This document shows, piece by piece, positions 1 to 12,060 of a stretch of 64,000 bases of DNA. The DNA is from Nocardia amamiensis. Its GTDB lineage: Bacteria; Actinomycetota; Actinomycetes; Mycobacteriales; Mycobacteriaceae. Both the position numbers and the translations under genes were made by a program. Positions within the stretch are counted from its first letter, which is position 1, and each line of letters begins with the position of its first letter. Location: positions 124,001 to 188,000 of the forward strand of contig NZ_JADLQX010000004.1 of NCBI RefSeq assembly GCF_015477605.1, read 5' to 3'. The notes below the pieces were generated by a model that saw only the letters and a program-made list of their open reading frames with translations, did no database searches and was not told the origin of the DNA.

Positions 1-391
1 CGAACTGCTGGGCAAGCTGGCCGACGGCGCCGAGGACGCGATGGACCGCGGACCGGAGACCCAGCAGTTGGACATCAGCTACCGCGATCCCGCCGTCCGC
101 ACCGCACTGGCCGTCGGTGATCGCGCGCCGGACGCGCCGCTGAAGGATGACGCGGGACGACCGGTGCGGCTGTTCGACCTGTTCCGAGGGCCCCACGCGA
201 CGCTGCTGTCGTTCGGCGTTCCGGCCGAAGCCGAGCCGGGCGTGCCCGCGTATGCGGTGGTCCGGCCCGGAACCGTGGTCGCGGGGCGGCACGTCGTCGA
301 CATCGACGGGCACGCGCACGCCGCCTACGCCGCGACCGAGGGCTCCCGGGTACGCGTACGTCCGGACGGCTACGTGGGCGCGATCAGTTGA
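1..391 (+). CDS. C-terminal part of FAD-dependent aromatic-ring monooxygenase (5' truncated)
   Basis: Only the last 129 codons or so are in the window; the reading frame is open from base 2. The visible part reads ...[10 protein letters not shown]...[10 protein letters not shown]...[16 protein letters not shown], which is the usual ending of phenol hydroxylase or pentachlorophenol monooxygenase type flavoproteins: a short linker followed by a thioredoxin-like C-terminal domain that has no active-site cysteines. The FAD-binding and substrate domains lie upstream, outside the window, so the substrate cannot be named. The stop codon at 389-391 overlaps by 8 nt the stop of the convergent ctaB gene. 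The family assignment is good for the C-terminal domain only. Confidence 0.75.
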   Translation, partial: ELLGKLADGAEDAMDRGPETQQLDISYRDPAVRTALAVGDRAPDAPLKDDAGRPVRLFDLFRGPHATLLSFGVPAEAEPGVPAYAVVRPGTVVAGRHVVDIDGHAHAAYAATEGSRVRVRPDGYVGAIS

Positions 392-1373
392 AGAAGCTGC
401 CGATGGTGTCCCAGCCGAGCACCGAGTCCACCGCGAGGCCGCAGAACACCACGGCCAGGTAGTTGTTCGACTGCAGGAACAGCCGCAGCGGCTTCACCGA
501 CTCGCCGCGCCGCACGCCCGCGTACAGCTGGTGGGCCATGAGCAGGAACCACGCTCCGGCCACCAGCGCGACGGCCGCGTAGATCACGCCGGTCGCCGGG
601 ACGAGGGCCAGCGTGGTGAGCACGGTCAGCCAGGTGTAGATGACGATCTGCCGGGTGACGGTCTGCTCGGTGGCCACCACCGGCAGCATCGGCACCCCCG
701 CCGCGCGGTAGTCCTCCTTGTAGCGCATGGCCAGCGCCCAGGTGTGCGGCGGCGTCCAGAAGAAGATGACGCCGAACAGCGCGATGGCGGGCCAGCCGAT
801 GCCGCCGGTGACCGCCGACCAGCCGACCAGCGCGGGCATGCATCCGGCCGCGCCGCCCCACACCACGTTCTGCGAGGTGCGCCGCTTGAGGCCCAGCGTG
901 TAGACGAAGACGTAGAACAGGATCGTCGCGACGACCAGCAGGCCGCTCAGCAGGTTCGCCTGCCACCACAGCCAGGCGAACGAGCCGACGCCGAGTGCGA
1001 CGCCGAAGACGAAGGCGTTCGACGTCGGCACCGCCTCCCTGGCCAGCGGCCGCTTGGCGGTCCGCTTCATCACCTTGTCGATGTCGGCGTCGGCGACGCA
1101 GTTGAGCGTGTTCGCGCTCGCCGCGCCCATCCAGCCGCCGAACAGCGTGGCCAGGATCAGGCGGATGTCGACGGTGCCGCGGTCGGCGAGCAGCATGGTC
1201 GGGATGGTGGCGACGAGCAGCAGCTCGATCACCCTCGGCTTGGTCAGCGCGACGTAGGCCAGCACTCGCCGCAGCAGCCGGGACGGTAGGCCCGGACCCG
1301 TGAACCGGTCGGCCAGCGCCGTCGCGGAGGAGCCGTGCGCACCATCGCCACCCGGCTGTCGCCCAATCCGCAC
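384..1373 (-). CDS. ctaB: Protoheme IX farnesyltransferase (heme O synthase)
   Basis: Membrane prenyltransferase that adds a farnesyl group to heme B to give heme O, the first step towards heme A for cytochrome aa3 oxidase. The UbiA-family signature is clear: a first membrane segment after [14 protein letters not shown], the Asp-rich motif [18 protein letters not shown] followed by KRPLARE, and the second polar loop [15 protein letters not shown]. About eight or nine hydrophobic segments follow. I chose the GTG at 1371-1373 because GAGGAG lies 5 nt upstream; this gives 329 residues, a little over the usual 300-310. In-frame ATGs at 1397 and 1409 lack such a site. It is divergent from tkt, an arrangement shared with mycobacteria. 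Confidence 0.93.
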   Translation of the reverse strand: MRIGRQPGGDGAHGSSATALADRFTGPGLPSRLLRRVLAYVALTKPRVIELLLVATIPTMLLADRGTVDIRLILATLFGGWMGAASANTLNCVADADIDKVMKRTAKRPLAREAVPTSNAFVFGVALGVGSFAWLWWQANLLSGLLVVATILFYVFVYTLGLKRRTSQNVVWGGAAGCMPALVGWSAVTGGIGWPAIALFGVIFFWTPPHTWALAMRYKEDYRAAGVPMLPVVATEQTVTRQIVIYTWLTVLTTLALVPATGVIYAAVALVAGAWFLLMAHQLYAGVRRGESVKPLRLFLQSNNYLAVVFCGLAVDSVLGWDTIGSFFN

Positions 1374-2126
1374 TGTCTCTCCTCGCACGCTGTGCATCGC
1401 ATCCGGCATGGACCAGCAGCGCTCGTCCCGCTGGTACGGATGTGCCTGTACCGGACCCTCGTCCGCCCCGGCGCCCTCTCCGACCGGTGCGGCGCGACTA
1501 CTACTACAAAGGATGGTAGACCCCTGCCGCCTCCGCCCTTCCCCTCGCCCCCGCGCAACGGCACGGGAATGTGACCCACCAGACGGGCCATTCCGCGCCT
1601 TCGACCATCCACCCTCGAGACGGTCGTACGCCTGTGTCCGACGAGTTTTGTTCACGCGTCTTACGTCCTGATACGAAATGCAGTTCGACGCGGGTCTGGA
1701 GTTCTGCCCGCTCTGATGAGGCCGCAACGTGATCGCGAACACGCAGCACCCGAGCACGCCACCGCCGATACGCGTCCGCCGGCACCGTTTCCCGGCCGAC
1801 CGGCGTTCCGCCGCTCGATCAACGCACTCCAGGCCTGCTGGTGCGAGGCAGTGGGTCATCATTCGCGGACCGGCCCGCCGCCCAGGAGGCGAAGCAATCA
1901 CCAACCTCGGCCGCCCCCGGCACCCGCCGCAACGTGGGCGCGAACCCGCAGCGCCGCGGGCGGCGCAAAACGCCACGGCAAAACAACACAGGGTTACTGC
2001 TGTGCCGGTCACCGGGCGCATCTAGGGTGGTTGGAGAAACCCGGTATGCACGCCGTAGCTGCCGCGCGATCATCGCCGTCAGAACCCACCCGCCGTCGAC
2101 GAACCAATGTCAGGAGAACCTCGGTC
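1374..2126. other. Divergent intergenic region between ctaB and tkt
   Basis: About 750 bases with no ORF that resembles a protein family; the open frames here are GC-rich chance frames. It should hold the promoters of both genes. For tkt, a possible -10 box TAGGGT lies at 2023-2028 with only a weak -35 match about 17 nt upstream. The long distance to the tkt start (about 100 nt) implies a 5' leader. In mycobacteria a quinone oxidoreductase gene can lie near here; no such gene is seen. Confidence 0.5.
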
Positions 2127-4268
<2,142 letters not shown>

Positions 4269-4273
4269 CGCTC

Positions 4274-5428
4274 ATGGCTCAGAACGAAAACCTCGCCGCC
4301 CTGTCGGCGGCGGGGGTGTCCGTATGGCTCGACGATCTGTCCAGGGACCGGATCCGCTCCGGCAACCTGGCCGAGCTGATCGACACCCGTGGCGTCGTCG
4401 GGGTCACCACCAACCCGACGATCTTCCAGGGCGCGCTCAGCCAGGGCCACAGCTACGACAGCCAGCTGAAAGAGCTTGCCGCCCAAGGCGCCGACGCCGA
4501 TGCCGCCATCCGCACCATCACCACCGACGACGTCCGCGCGGCCTGCGACGTGTTCGCTCCGGTCTTCGAAGCGACCGGCGGTGTGGACGGCCGGGTCTCC
4601 ATCGAGGTCGATCCGCGCCTGGCGTTCGACGCGGACAAGTCCATCGCGCAGGCGGTCGAACTGTGGAAGATCGTCGACCGGCCCAACCTGTTCATCAAGA
4701 TCCCGGCCACCGAGGCGGGCCTGCCCGCAATCACCGCGGTGCTCGCCGAGGGCATCAGCGTCAATGTCACGCTGATCTTCTCGGTGCAGCGCTATCGCGC
4801 GGTGATGGGCGCCTACCTGGACGGCGTGCGCAAGGCGAAGGTCGCCGGGCATGATCCGGCCAAGATCCATTCCGTCGCTTCGTTCTTCGTGTCCCGGGTG
4901 GACACCGAGATCGACAAGCGGCTGGAGGCGATCGGCACCGAGGAGGCGCTCGCGCTGCGCGGAAAGGCCGGTATCGCCAACGCCCGGCTTGCCTACGCCG
5001 AGTACCAGGACGTGTTCGACGGTGGCAAGCACACCTCCACCTACACGAACCTGGCCGCCTCCGGCGCGAATCGCCAACGGCCGCTGTGGGCGTCGACGGG
5101 TGTGAAGAACCCGGACTACCCCGACACCATGTACGTCACCGAGCTGGTCGCCCCGAACACCGTGAACACGCTGCCGGAGAAGACCCTCCAGGCGGTCGCC
5201 GATCACGGCGAGATCCGCGGCGACACCGTCACGGGGACCGCCGCGGCGGCCAAGGAGGTCTTCGACCGGCTCGCCGCGGCCGGCGTCGACCTGGACGACG
5301 TGTTCGAGGTGCTGGAGCGCGAAGGCGTGGATAAGTTCGAGAAGTCCTGGGAGGAGCTGCTTTCCGCCACGGCCACGGAGTTGACGTCGGCCGCCGCGTC
5401 CGGCTCCGGCGCATCCGGGAACAGCTGA
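4274..5428 (+). CDS. tal: Transaldolase
   Basis: Transfers a dihydroxyacetone unit from sedoheptulose 7-phosphate to glyceraldehyde 3-phosphate through a Schiff-base lysine. The product has 384 residues and matches the long transaldolase type found in actinobacteria and cyanobacteria: [16 protein letters not shown] at the start, the [11 protein letters not shown] loop, [11 protein letters not shown], and [10 protein letters not shown], whose lysine (residue 142) should be the Schiff-base residue. The C-terminal tail is rich in Ala, Ser and Gly and probably disordered. It sits 5 nt after tkt and 3 nt before zwf, so co-translation is likely. Confidence 0.96.
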   Translation: MAQNENLAALSAAGVSVWLDDLSRDRIRSGNLAELIDTRGVVGVTTNPTIFQGALSQGHSYDSQLKELAAQGADADAAIRTITTDDVRAACDVFAPVFEATGGVDGRVSIEVDPRLAFDADKSIAQAVELWKIVDRPNLFIKIPATEAGLPAITAVLAEGISVNVTLIFSVQRYRAVMGAYLDGVRKAKVAGHDPAKIHSVASFFVSRVDTEIDKRLEAIGTEEALALRGKAGIANARLAYAEYQDVFDGGKHTSTYTNLAASGANRQRPLWASTGVKNPDYPDTMYVTELVAPNTVNTLPEKTLQAVADHGEIRGDTVTGTAAAAKEVFDRLAAAGVDLDDVFEVLEREGVDKFEKSWEELLSATATELTSAAASGSGASGNS

Positions 5429-5431
5429 CCG

Positions 5432-7009
5432 ATGGCCGGTACAGCGCCCACGGGTCGAGCGGCCGCGAACGATTGGCACAACCCGCTGCGCGACAGCCGG
5501 GACCAGCGGCTTCCCCGCATCGCGGGACCATGCAGCATGGTCATCTTCGGGGTCACGGGTGACCTGTCCCGGAAGAAGCTGATGCCGGCCATCTACGACC
5601 TGGCCAACCGGGGGCTGCTGCCCCCGGCTTTCGGCTTGGTCGGCTTCGCCCGCCGCGACTACGCCGACGAGGACTTCGCCTCGGTCGTCCTCGACGCGGT
5701 GAAGACGCATTCGCGCACCCCCTTCCGCCAGGAAGTCTGGGACCAGCTCGCGGAGGGCATCCGCTTCGTCCAGGGCACCTTCGACGACGACGCGGCATTC
5801 GACCGGCTCGCCGACACCCTGGCCACCCTGGACAAGGAGCGCGGCACGGGCGGCAATCACGCCTTCTACCTGTCCATCCCGCCGAAGACGTTCCCCGTCG
5901 TGCTGGATCAGCTCTCTGGGCACGGCCTGGCGCAGACGAAAGGGTTCGACGAAGCGGGCCGCAAGCCGTGGCGCCGAGTGGTGATCGAGAAGCCGTTCGG
6001 GCACGACCTGGAAAGCGCCCAGGAGCTCAACGCGCTGGTCAACCGGGTGTTCCCGGAGGAGACGGTGTTCCGCATCGACCACTACCTCGGCAAGGAGACG
6101 GTGCAGAACATCTTGGCGCTGCGCTTCGCCAACCAGTTGTACGAGCCGATCTGGAACGCCAACTTCGTCGACCACGTGCAGATCACCATGGCCGAGGACA
6201 TCGGATTGGGCGGTCGCGCCGGGTATTACGACGGCATCGGCGCCGCGCGCGACGTGATCCAGAACCACTTGCTGCAACTGCTGGCGCTCACGGCCATGGA
6301 GGAGCCGATCAGCTTCGAGCCCAAGCAGCTGCAGACCGAGAAGATCAAGGTGCTCACGGCCACCAAGCTCATCGAACCGCTGGACGAGACCACCGCGCGC
6401 GGGCAGTACGCAGAGGGCTGGCAGGGCAGCGAGCACGTGGTCGGACTGCTGGACGAGGAAGGGTTCGATCCGAATTCGCGGACCGAGACCTATGCCGCGA
6501 TCAGCCTGGAGGTCGACACCCGCCGCTGGGCGGGCGTCCCGTTCTTCCTGCGCACCGGAAAACGGTTGGGGCGCAGGGTCACCGAGATCGCGGTGATCTT
6601 CAAGCGGGCGCCGCACCTGCCGTTCGACCAGACCATGACCGAGGAACTCGGGCAGAACGCGCTGGTCATCCGGGTGCAGCCGGACGAGGGCATCACCACG
6701 CGGTTCGGCTCGAAGGTGCCGGGCTCCGGCATGGAAGTGCGCGATGTCAACATGGACTTCAGCTACGGTGAGGCGTTCACCGAGTCCTCCCCCGAGGCCT
6801 ACGAGCGCCTGATCCTCGACGTGCTGCTCGGTGTGCCGTCACTGTTCCCGGTCAACGCGGAGGTCGAATTGTCCTGGCGCATCCTGGACCCCGTGCTCGA
6901 GCGCTGGGCCGCCGATGGCAAACCGGATCCGTACGAGGCGGGCACTTGGGGCCCGGCGTCGGCCGAGGAGATGCTCGCCCGCACCGGGCGGGAATGGCGG
7001 CGGCCGTGA
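5432..7009 (+). CDS. zwf: Glucose-6-phosphate 1-dehydrogenase
   Basis: Oxidises glucose 6-phosphate to 6-phosphogluconolactone with reduction of NADP, the entry to the oxidative pentose phosphate branch. The 525-residue product has the nucleotide-binding motif IFGVTGDLSRKKLMPAIYDL, the conserved EKPFGHD, and the active-site signature FRIDHYLGKETVQN. The C-terminal domain continues through RRWAGVPFFLRTGKRL to the end. The start at 5432, 3 nt after the tal stop, gives a normal N-terminal extension before the Rossmann motif. The stop codon overlaps the GTG of opcA in a GTGA arrangement, which couples the enzyme to its assembly partner. Confidence 0.97.
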   Translation: MAGTAPTGRAAANDWHNPLRDSRDQRLPRIAGPCSMVIFGVTGDLSRKKLMPAIYDLANRGLLPPAFGLVGFARRDYADEDFASVVLDAVKTHSRTPFRQEVWDQLAEGIRFVQGTFDDDAAFDRLADTLATLDKERGTGGNHAFYLSIPPKTFPVVLDQLSGHGLAQTKGFDEAGRKPWRRVVIEKPFGHDLESAQELNALVNRVFPEETVFRIDHYLGKETVQNILALRFANQLYEPIWNANFVDHVQITMAEDIGLGGRAGYYDGIGAARDVIQNHLLQLLALTAMEEPISFEPKQLQTEKIKVLTATKLIEPLDETTARGQYAEGWQGSEHVVGLLDEEGFDPNSRTETYAAISLEVDTRRWAGVPFFLRTGKRLGRRVTEIAVIFKRAPHLPFDQTMTEELGQNALVIRVQPDEGITTRFGSKVPGSGMEVRDVNMDFSYGEAFTESSPEAYERLILDVLLGVPSLFPVNAEVELSWRILDPVLERWAADGKPDPYEAGTWGPASAEEMLARTGREWRRP

Positions 7010-7914
7010 TCGTCGACATGCCGGAGACCAAGACCAGCGAAGTCACCAAGCGTCTCGTGCAATTGCGCGAGAGCAACGGCGTGATCACCGTGGGCCGGGT
7101 GCTCACCCTGGTGGTGTGCACGCTGGACAGCTCGGAGGCCGAGGACGCGATCGACGCCGCGAACGACGCCAGCCGCGAACACCCCTGTCGCGTGGTGGTC
7201 CTCGCACGCGGTGACCGAGAAGCCGCCACCCGGCTGGACGCGCAGATCCGGGTCGGCGGCGACGCGGGAGCGGCCGAGGTTATCGTGCTGCGCCTGCAGG
7301 GCGAGCTGATCAACCACGAAAGCAGCGTCGTCATCCCGTTCCTCCTGCCGGATACGCCGGTGGTCGCCTGGTGGCCGCGCGGAGCCCCGGAGTTCCCGTC
7401 CAAGGACTCGGTGGGCCGGCTCGCGACCCGGCGCATCACCGACGCCACCTTCGCGCCCGATCCGCAGGCGGCGATCAAGAAGCGGCTCGGCTCCTACGCG
7501 ACCGGCGACTCCGATCTGGCCTGGAGCCGGATCACCTACTGGCGCGCGCTGCTGGCCGCTGCCATGGATGAGCCGCCGTTCGAGCCGGTGGAGTCGGCGA
7601 CGGTGTCCGGGCTGCGTGACGAACCTGCCCTGGACATGCTGGCTGGCTGGCTGGCGGCTCGGCTGGGATGCCAGGTTCGCCGCCGAACCGGACCTTTGCA
7701 CGTGGAACTGCACCGCCGCACGGTCTCCGTCGCGATCGAGCGACCGCAAACGGGTCGCACCGCCACGCTCACCCGCACCGGCGAGCCGGTGCAGCGGATC
7801 GCGTTGGCCCGCAGGGAGACTCGCGACTGCCTCGCCGAGGAACTACGCAGGCTGGACGCCGACGGCATCTACGCGGAGGCACTGGCCGGAATCGAGAAGG
7901 TGATCTATGAGTGA
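7006..7914 (+). CDS. opcA: Glucose-6-phosphate dehydrogenase assembly protein OpcA
   Basis: Partner protein of Zwf, known from cyanobacteria and actinobacteria to help assemble or activate the dehydrogenase; the Nocardia protein is assigned by resemblance to that family. The product begins VIVDMPETKTSEVTKRL and carries the typical central stretch EVIVLRLQGELINHESSVVIPFLLPDTPVVAWWP. I chose the GTG at 7006 (302 residues) because it overlaps the zwf stop as GTGA and its N-terminus matches mycobacterial OpcA; an in-frame ATG 12 nt upstream lies inside zwf. It overlaps pgl by 8 nt. Confidence 0.94.
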   Translation: MIVDMPETKTSEVTKRLVQLRESNGVITVGRVLTLVVCTLDSSEAEDAIDAANDASREHPCRVVVLARGDREAATRLDAQIRVGGDAGAAEVIVLRLQGELINHESSVVIPFLLPDTPVVAWWPRGAPEFPSKDSVGRLATRRITDATFAPDPQAAIKKRLGSYATGDSDLAWSRITYWRALLAAAMDEPPFEPVESATVSGLRDEPALDMLAGWLAARLGCQVRRRTGPLHVELHRRTVSVAIERPQTGRTATLTRTGEPVQRIALARRETRDCLAEELRRLDADGIYAEALAGIEKVIYE

Positions 7915-8662
7915 CCACACCGATTCACCCTTTCCCAGCGACACCGTCGAGGTCCACCTCGACGCCGAGTCGCTCGTCGCTGCCGCGGCGGCCCGGTTCG
8001 TGTCGGTCGTCGTCGCGGCCCAAGCCGAGCGCGGTGCGGCGTCGGTGGTGCTGACCGGCGGCGGCACCGGCATCGCCCTGTTGGAGCAGGTGCGCAAGTC
8101 GCCCGGCGACATCGACTGGTCCCGGCTCGAGGTGTTCTGGGGCGATGAGCGTTTCGTGCCCGCGGGCGATCCGGAGCGCAACGACCTGCAAGCCAGGCAG
8201 GCTCTGCTCGACCACGTACCGGTGGACCCGGCGCGGGTGCATCCGGTGGCCGCGTCCGATGGCGAGTACCCCGACCCCGTGGAGGCGGCCGCCGAGTACT
8301 CCGCGACCGTGCACGCCTACCTCACCGAGCACGGCGCGTTCGATCTGCATCTGCTCGGCATGGGCGGCGAGGGACACGTGAACTCGCTGTTCCCGCACAC
8401 CGACGCCGTGCGCGAGGAACACGAGTTCGTTGTCGCCGTGACGGATTCGCCGAAGCCGCCGTCTGTGCGGGTAACCCTCACCCTGCCCGCCATCCGGCGG
8501 GCGCGCCACGTCGTGCTGGTGGTCGCCGGCGCGGCCAAGGCCGAGGCAGCCGCCGCGGCTATCGGCGGCACCGACCCGCTGGAGATCCCCGCGGCCGGCG
8601 CGACAGGCACGGACTCCACCACCTGGCTGCTCGATCAGGAGGCCGCGGCAGCGCTGCGCTGA
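7907..8662 (+). CDS. pgl: 6-phosphogluconolactonase
   Basis: Hydrolyses 6-phosphogluconolactone made by Zwf to 6-phosphogluconate. The 251-residue product has the DevB/SOL-type pattern: VVLTGGGTGIALLEQV (phosphate-binding loop), FWGDERFVPAGDPERND, and LLGMGGEGHVNSLFPH, which holds the catalytic His. It is the last gene of the operon and starts within the last codons of opcA. After its stop there are 140 bases with a weak inverted repeat (CCGATC/GATCGG around 8667-8685) but no T-run, so I do not call a terminator. Confidence 0.95.
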   Translation: MSDHTDSPFPSDTVEVHLDAESLVAAAAARFVSVVVAAQAERGAASVVLTGGGTGIALLEQVRKSPGDIDWSRLEVFWGDERFVPAGDPERNDLQARQALLDHVPVDPARVHPVAASDGEYPDPVEAAAEYSATVHAYLTEHGAFDLHLLGMGGEGHVNSLFPHTDAVREEHEFVVAVTDSPKPPSVRVTLTLPAIRRARHVVLVVAGAAKAEAAAAAIGGTDPLEIPAAGATGTDSTTWLLDQEAAAALR

Positions 8663-8802
8663 GAGCCGATCCCGGCGCGATCGGTAGGTCACCTGCCGCC
8701 GTCTCGCGCACACCCCAATTTCACCCGAAACTCGGGAGAGATTCCGGAAAAATACCGGCCGATTACTGTTCGAACGGTGGAGTTGTACGGGATGATCGTG
8801 CG

Positions 8803-11124
8803 GTGACCGAGCAGGCAGTGGATCTGGACGAGCGGTTTCGCACCGTGATCGCCGCACTCGCGCCGCAGCCGAGCCGCCCGGCGAGTCATCCGATCGTGCC
8901 CGGCAGTGCGGTTACCGGCGCGACCTGCCTGAACCTGTTCGAATCGCAGGCGACGAGCAGGCATCTCGATCTCGCGGCACGACGCCTCGGCAGCGCCCGG
9001 CGCGGTTACTACAGCATCGGATCGTCCGGCCACGAAGGAAACGCCGCGTTGGCGGCGGCCCTGCGGACCTCCGATCCCGCTTTGCTGCACTACCGATCGG
9101 GCGGGTTCTTCGTGCACCGGGCCCGGCGCGTGCCGGGCCTCGACCCGATCCGGGACGTGCTGCTGGGAGTGGTCGCCGCGGCGGCCGATCCGATATCGGG
9201 CGGTCGGCACAAGGTGTTCGGCAGCGCGGCGGCGAACGTCATCCCGCAGACTTCCACCATCGCGTCGCACCTTCCGCGTGCGGTGGGGTTGGCCTTCGCG
9301 ATCGATCGGGCCGCGCGCCTGCGGGTTACCAGCCCGTGGCCCTCGGACGCGGTGGTGCTGTGCAGTTTCGGCGACGCGTCGGCGAACCACTCCACCGCGG
9401 CCGGGGCGATCAACGCCGCGATCCATACCGCCCACCACCGGATTCCGATGCCGATCCTGTTCGTCTGCGAGGACAACGGCATCGGCATCAGCGTTCCCAC
9501 GCCGCCGGACTGGATCGAGCAGGCGTACGGCCATCGGCCTGGTCTGCGGTTCTTCAGCGCGAACGGTTCTGACGCCGTCGACGCGCTGACCACCGCGAGC
9601 ACTGCCGCACAGTGGGTCCGGGAAAACCGGAGGCCCGCGTTCCTGCGTCTGCGGACCGTCCGGCTGCTGGGTCACGCGGGTTCGGACGTGGAGGCCGCCT
9701 ATCGTCCCGCTGCCGATATCGCCGCCGACCTGCTCCGCGATCCGGTGCTGGCGACCGCGCGGCTGCTGGTCGACTCCGGCGTGGTCACGCCCGCCGAGGT
9801 GCTCGACCGCTACGCCGAGCTGGGCCACCGCGTTGCCACGGCGGCCGAAATAGTCTGCAATGAACCGAGACTCGCCTCTGCCGCCGCAGTGATCGCTCCG
9901 ATCGGCCGATCTCGCCCGGACTTGGTGCGCACGGATGCGCTCAGAGCCGATCCCCTGCCGGACGACGGTCGCTCCGCAGCCAGGGCGGATCCTGCGACCT
10001 CACGCACCGATGCGTCTTACCACACGAACGCCAAAAGCGTTGCGGCGCAGAGTGATCCGATGACACTTGCCCAGGCGATCAACAACACGCTCGCAGACCT
10101 GCTGACCCGGGACCGGGATGTGCTCGTCTTCGGGGAGGACGTCGGCCGCAAAGGCGGCGTATACGGCGTGACCAAAGGACTACAGAAGACGTTCGGCGCG
10201 CGCCGCGTGTTCGACACCCTGCTGGACGAGCAGAGTGTCCTCGGCACCGCACTCGGCGCGGCGCTGGCCGGGTTCGTCCCGATTCCGGAGATCCAGTATC
10301 TCGCCTACCTGCACAACGCCGCCGACCAGATTCGTGGCGAAGCGGCCACGCTGTCGTTCTTCTCCGACGGGCGCTATCGCAACCCGATGGTGGTACGGAT
10401 CGCCGGATACGCCTATCAGAAAGGCTTCGGCGGTCACTTCCACAACGACAACTCGATCGCCGCGCTGCGCGACATCCCCGGCGTGGTCGTCGCCTCCCCG
10501 TCCCGCGCCGACGACGCCGCGGCGATGCTGCGGACCTGTGTGTCCGCCGCCCGGGTGGATGGCCGGGTGTGCCTGTTCCTGGAGCCCATCGCGCTCTATC
10601 ACACCCGCGACCTGCACACGCCCGGCGACGATGGCTGGCTGACGCGCCCGTCTCGCACCGAGCACGTCGAGATCGGCCGAGCCCGCGTATACGGCGACGG
10701 CATGGACCTGACCTTGGTCAGCTTCGCCAACGGCGTGCCGATGAGCCTGCGCGTGGCGCGACGCCTGGCCGGACGCGGCATCCATGCCCGCGTGCTCGAC
10801 CTGCGCTGGCTCGCTCCGCTGCCGGTGGACGACCTGGTGGAGCACGCGCGCGCGACCGGCCGGGTCCTCGTCGCGGACGAGACCCGCCGCAGCGGCGGCG
10901 TGTCCGAGGCAGTCTGCGCGGCACTGGTCGATGCCGGTTTCGCAGGGTCTCTCGCGCGCGTCACCAGCGAGGACAGTTTCGTGCCGCTCGGCCCCGCCGC
11001 CGAGACGGTGCTGCTCGACGAGCACCGGATCGACGCCGCGGCATGCGCGCTCATGGGCCGAGCGGAACAACGAGCGCTGCCGGACGAGGTCCGTGCAGCT
11101 CGCGTCAGGCCGAGGAAAGACTGA
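8803..11124 (+). CDS. Fused alpha/beta E1 component of a 2-oxo acid dehydrogenase
   Basis: A 773-residue single-chain E1 in which the alpha and beta subunits of a branched-chain or pyruvate-type dehydrogenase are joined. Residues about 1-390 are the alpha part, with YYSIGSSGHEGNAALAAALR and the TPP site CSFGDASANH...CEDNGIGIS. A variable linker of about 30 residues follows. From residue 420 (MTLAQAINNTLADLL) the beta part shows VFGEDVGRKGGVYGVTKGL, LDEQSVLGTALGAAL and the C-terminal transketolase-type domain. The GTG start is 140 nt after pgl. No E2 or E3 gene is near, so it must use subunits encoded elsewhere. The substrate (branched-chain 2-oxo acids or pyruvate) is not settled by the sequence. 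Confidence 0.88.
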   Translation: MTEQAVDLDERFRTVIAALAPQPSRPASHPIVPGSAVTGATCLNLFESQATSRHLDLAARRLGSARRGYYSIGSSGHEGNAALAAALRTSDPALLHYRSGGFFVHRARRVPGLDPIRDVLLGVVAAAADPISGGRHKVFGSAAANVIPQTSTIASHLPRAVGLAFAIDRAARLRVTSPWPSDAVVLCSFGDASANHSTAAGAINAAIHTAHHRIPMPILFVCEDNGIGISVPTPPDWIEQAYGHRPGLRFFSANGSDAVDALTTASTAAQWVRENRRPAFLRLRTVRLLGHAGSDVEAAYRPAADIAADLLRDPVLATARLLVDSGVVTPAEVLDRYAELGHRVATAAEIVCNEPRLASAAAVIAPIGRSRPDLVRTDALRADPLPDDGRSAARADPATSRTDASYHTNAKSVAAQSDPMTLAQAINNTLADLLTRDRDVLVFGEDVGRKGGVYGVTKGLQKTFGARRVFDTLLDEQSVLGTALGAALAGFVPIPEIQYLAYLHNAADQIRGEAATLSFFSDGRYRNPMVVRIAGYAYQKGFGGHFHNDNSIAALRDIPGVVVASPSRADDAAAMLRTCVSAARVDGRVCLFLEPIALYHTRDLHTPGDDGWLTRPSRTEHVEIGRARVYGDGMDLTLVSFANGVPMSLRVARRLAGRGIHARVLDLRWLAPLPVDDLVEHARATGRVLVADETRRSGGVSEAVCAALVDAGFAGSLARVTSEDSFVPLGPAAETVLLDEHRIDAAACALMGRAEQRALPDEVRAARVRPRKD

Positions 11125-11135
11125 GGCAGCCACAG

Positions 11136-11200
11136 GCGCTGTGTGGACGAAGTCTGTCCGCAGTCCTGCGCCGGCCGAGCGAAGGCGGGCAACCCGCCTC
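11136..11200 (+). repeat. Single unit of a dispersed intergenic repeat
   Basis: The stretch after the E1 stop reads GCGCTGT...GACGAAGTCTGTCC...CCTGCG..CGGCCGAGCGAAGGCGGG. The same ordered pieces recur at 15187-15390, at 34952-35017 and, reversed, at 11779-12045. Judged by eye; no alignment was run. Confidence 0.5.
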
Positions 11201-11299
11201 TCCCCGGACGCGCGGCGCGGCATTCCGGAAATTCGATTCGGGCAGGGAATAGTGGAAATACAGTGAGGTGACGGTGACCAGCAGCGGAAGGACACGGCA

Positions 11300-11779
11300 A
11301 TGACCACGATGTCCATGCTCGGCGAGGTACGGCCGGAGCACGAGCACACAGCCGACGGCGATCTGGTGCTGCTGCACTACCTGCGCTCCTTCCACAAGCC
11401 GGTGCTGGACGTGTGGTCGGCGGCCACCGATCGCGGCCAGCTCTCCCGCTGGCTCGGCGCCGTCTCCGGCGGCAACGGCAACCTCACCATCGAATTGCTC
11501 GACGGTCCGGTCGCCGGTCCGGTGGCGGTACGCGTCGACCACTGCGTAGCTCCGCACGAACTGGTCGTGCACATCGACGGCTGCCTGCTCGAGGTCCGGA
11601 TGAGCCAGGTCGGCGTGGTCACCACCGTCGAGTTGACCCGCCGCCACGTCCGCCCCGCCGACGCGGGCGCCATCGGCCCGCGCTGGCAATACCTGCTCGA
11701 CCGCCTCACCGCCTACCTCGACTACGAGCCGCTGCCGCGGTGGTCGGACTACCCGAAGCGGACCGAGGAATACCGCTAG
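11300..11779 (+). CDS. SRPBCC (START-like) domain protein
   Basis: A 159-residue cytoplasmic protein. The part DLVLLHYLRSFHKPVLDVWSAATDRGQLSRWLG resembles the first strand and helices of AHSA1/SRPBCC proteins, in which a W-x-x-x-T/A-D-x-x-x-x-x-W pattern begins the hydrophobic cavity fold; a C-terminal helix (RWQYLLDRLTAYLDYE) would close it. Members bind small hydrophobic ligands or act as chaperone cofactors, but no ligand can be inferred here. The ATG at 11300 has GGAAGGA 6 nt upstream. It stands alone, 175 nt after the E1 gene and followed by a repeat array. Confidence 0.6.
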   Translation: MTTMSMLGEVRPEHEHTADGDLVLLHYLRSFHKPVLDVWSAATDRGQLSRWLGAVSGGNGNLTIELLDGPVAGPVAVRVDHCVAPHELVVHIDGCLLEVRMSQVGVVTTVELTRRHVRPADAGAIGPRWQYLLDRLTAYLDYEPLPRWSDYPKRTEEYR

Positions 11780-12045
11780 GCGGCTGCCTCGCCTTCGCTC
11801 GGACCGGCGCAGGCTAAGCGCGGAGCTCATCGGACTGCGCCTTTTTTGCAGCAGCTGCCACAGCCTGCACTCAGCCCAGCGCGGGCTACCGACGGACTCC
11901 GTCCGACTGCGCCTTTTTTGCAGCAGCTGCCACAGCCTCCACTCAGCCCAGCGCGGGCTACGGACAGACTCTGTTCCAACTGCGCCGGTTGTGCGGCTGC
12001 CTCATCCTCGCTCGGTCCGTCCGCGGATGGATTGCGTTCGGATGC
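11779..12045 (-). repeat. Array of four degenerate 65-73 bp repeat units
   Basis: Fills the gap between the SRPBCC gene and the next gene. The two central units, 11833-11893 and 11905-11965, are 61 bp each, spaced 72 bp and identical at 59 positions; both include a T6 run followed by GCAGCAGCTGCCACAGCCT. Flanking pieces at about 11779-11839 and 11985-12045 are weaker copies. On the minus strand the units read GCGCAGTCGGACGGAGTCCG...CCCGCGCTGGGC...GCAGC, where CGGAC and GTCCG form a small hairpin. The same family occurs at 11136, 15187-15390 and 34952. Confidence 0.7.
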
Positions 12046-12060
12046 GACCTGGTCGGCGGT

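Noticed and set aside
8667..8685. Weak inverted repeat after pgl as a terminator
   Set aside because: Only a 6-bp stem without a T-run; not enough to call.
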